5,343 nucleotides of DNA from an uncultured Lachnoclostridium sp. (lineage in GTDB: Bacteria; Bacillota; Clostridia; Lachnospirales; Lachnospiraceae), in assembly GCA_905212635.1 (NCBI GenBank), contig CAJMFH010000060.1, forward strand, positions 1 through 5,343, in the 5' to 3' direction. Of the stretch, positions 4,467 to 5,343 are shown piece after piece. The position numbers were made by a program, and so were the translations under genes. Under the pieces are notes generated by a model. The model had not been told where the DNA came from and did not search any database. It saw only the letters and a program-made list of their open reading frames with translations. Position 1 is the stretch's first letter. Every line of letters begins with the position of its first letter.

Positions 4467-5207
4467 TTAGGTGGACAGCTGCAGTTTGAGCAGTTCGGAA
4501 TACGAACTTCCGGTATATTTTTTAAAACATTTTCCAAAATAATTCGGATCCGGAATGCCGACTTCTTTTGCCGTCATATACATAAGCATCCGCGATTCCA
4601 GACATTTTTTGGCCTTTTCCATGCGGCAGGCCGTGATGTAATCTGAGATATTCTGGCCGCAGTCAGCTTTAAAACGGCGGCTCAGGTAACTTGGATTGTA
4701 GCCGAATTTCTGCGCAATCGCGGTGAGATTTAATGCGGAATCCGGATAGTGGTTATCAATATACTGTTTGACGCGTTCCATATCCGAAGAGAGATCCTGC
4801 CGGACGGGCTGCTCCGGTACGACGGCAGGCAGGGCATCCAGTTCGCGGATCGCCTTTTGGCAGGCTTCCCGGATGTCTGTGCGGACAATCGGTTTAAGAA
4901 GATAATCCGTGATCCCAAGTCCGATACACTGCTTTGCATATTCAAATTCATCAAAGGCAGTCAGGATAATAATCTTCATCTGCCGATATCGTTTTAACGC
5001 AATTTTGGAAAATTCAATGCCGTCCATAAAAGGCATACGAATGTCTACAAAAATAATGTCAGGACGAAGTTTATCGATAATATTGATCGCTTCAATCCCG
5101 CTTGCTGCTTCGCCAACAACTTCCAGCCCCATTTCCCGCCAGTCGACCGATGCTTTTAAAAGATTGCGAAGCGCCTTTTCATCGTCAATAATCATAATAC
5201 GATACAT
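4467..5207 (-). CDS. AraC-type response regulator (YesN-like)
   Basis: This 246-aa regulator has an N-terminal receiver domain (about 1-122) with acidic pocket D8, D9, phospho-acceptor D55 (in IIFVDIRMP), T83 and K105 (in YLLKP), so it should be phosphorylated normally. A short Pro/Gln-rich linker (127-142) leads to a C-terminal AraC-family DNA-binding domain (143-246) with two helix-turn-helix units: LTAIAQKFGYNPSYLSRRFK (161-180) and the family signature around DPNYFGKCFKKYTG. The protein is much shorter than Bacillus YesN-type regulators, which have a long middle region; this compact layout is also common. ATG 5207 has AAAGGAG 12 nt upstream, a slightly long gap. It lies 35 nt after the histidine kinase and 42 nt before DUF624. 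Likely targets are sugar-use genes, possibly the adjacent xylosidase; this is inferred from position only. Confidence 0.94.
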   Translation of the reverse strand: MYRIMIIDDEKALRNLLKASVDWREMGLEVVGEAASGIEAINIIDKLRPDIIFVDIRMPFMDGIEFSKIALKRYRQMKIIILTAFDEFEYAKQCIGLGITDYLLKPIVRTDIREACQKAIRELDALPAVVPEQPVRQDLSSDMERVKQYIDNHYPDSALNLTAIAQKFGYNPSYLSRRFKADCGQNISDYITACRMEKAKKCLESRMLMYMTAKEVGIPDPNYFGKCFKKYTGSSYSELLKLQLST

Positions 5208-5242
5208 AAAAACTACACTCTCCTTTATAACAAATATACCTG

Positions 5243-5343
5243 TTACCTGTTTTGCAGCGGTAATTTCAAAACAATCTCACAATATTCCCCTTCTGTACTG
5301 TGAATCTCAAAGACATCTTCCGTTTTATAATAATAACGGATTC
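5243..5343 (-). CDS. Sensor histidine kinase, C-terminal 32 codons only (YesM-like)
   Basis: This frame is cut by the window end. Reading from 5341 to TAA 5245-5243 gives 32 residues: IRYYYKTEDVFEIH, then STEGEYCEIVLKLPL and a short QNR tail. The pattern of an (R)IRYYY start, an acidic loop and a closing beta strand (CEIVLKLPL) is the end of the GHKL ATPase domain of YesM-type histidine kinases. The catalytic N, G1 and G2 boxes, the HAMP segment and the sensor domain lie outside the window. It ends 35 nt before the AraC-type regulator, its probable phosphorylation partner. Identification rests on a short tail plus gene order. Confidence 0.75.
   Translation of the reverse strand, partial: IRYYYKTEDVFEIHSTEGEYCEIVLKLPLQNR

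Overview
The window looks like chromosome of a gut-type Firmicute, most likely Lachnospiraceae. The reasons are: a CCA-less tRNA-Gly; strong AGGAGG-type ribosome sites in front of nearly every gene; a PD-(D/E)XK 'Rpn/putative transposase' protein of the kind common in that family; and a YesM/YesN/YesL-style two-component cluster beside a GH43 beta-xylosidase. The genus cannot be fixed from the sequence alone.

Layout. (1) Bases 1-778, plus strand: a tRNA-Gly(CCC) missing its first two bases, then, 33 nt later and with no visible promoter or terminator between, an unknown 70-aa protein, then a NifX/NifB-like iron-molybdenum cluster-binding family protein with a Cys-rich tail, closed by a strong intrinsic terminator. 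(2) Bases 789-1853, minus strand: a 343-aa Rpn-family nuclease/putative transposase, convergent with the first operon, with a perfect 9-bp GC-rich hairpin just after its stop. (3) Bases 1868-2145: an intergenic stretch of about 280 nt containing a TTGACA-type minus-strand promoter, four inverted repeats and a coding-like 40-codon frame. It is the least explained part of the window. (4) Bases 2146-3831, plus strand: a promoter and a complete 540-aa cytoplasmic GH43 beta-xylosidase with all three catalytic carboxylates. (5) Bases 3828-5343, minus strand: the tail of a sensor histidine kinase, an AraC-type response regulator and a DUF624/YesL-like membrane protein, in that transcription order. 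The last of these ends tail-to-tail with the xylosidase, sharing a 4-bp TTAA.

How the genes may work together. Regions 4 and 5 read as part of a xylo-oligosaccharide utilisation locus. Imported xylobiose or short xylo-oligosaccharides would be cut to xylose by the GH43 enzyme. The YesMN-type kinase/regulator pair would sense extracellular sugar and activate transport and hydrolase genes; this regulatory link is inferred from position only. Region 1 is probably a housekeeping tRNA with a metal-cluster-related pair downstream. No phage, CRISPR, toxin-antitoxin or antibiotic-resistance system is visible. The nearest thing to an undescribed element is the structured leader/intergenic block at 1897-2098.
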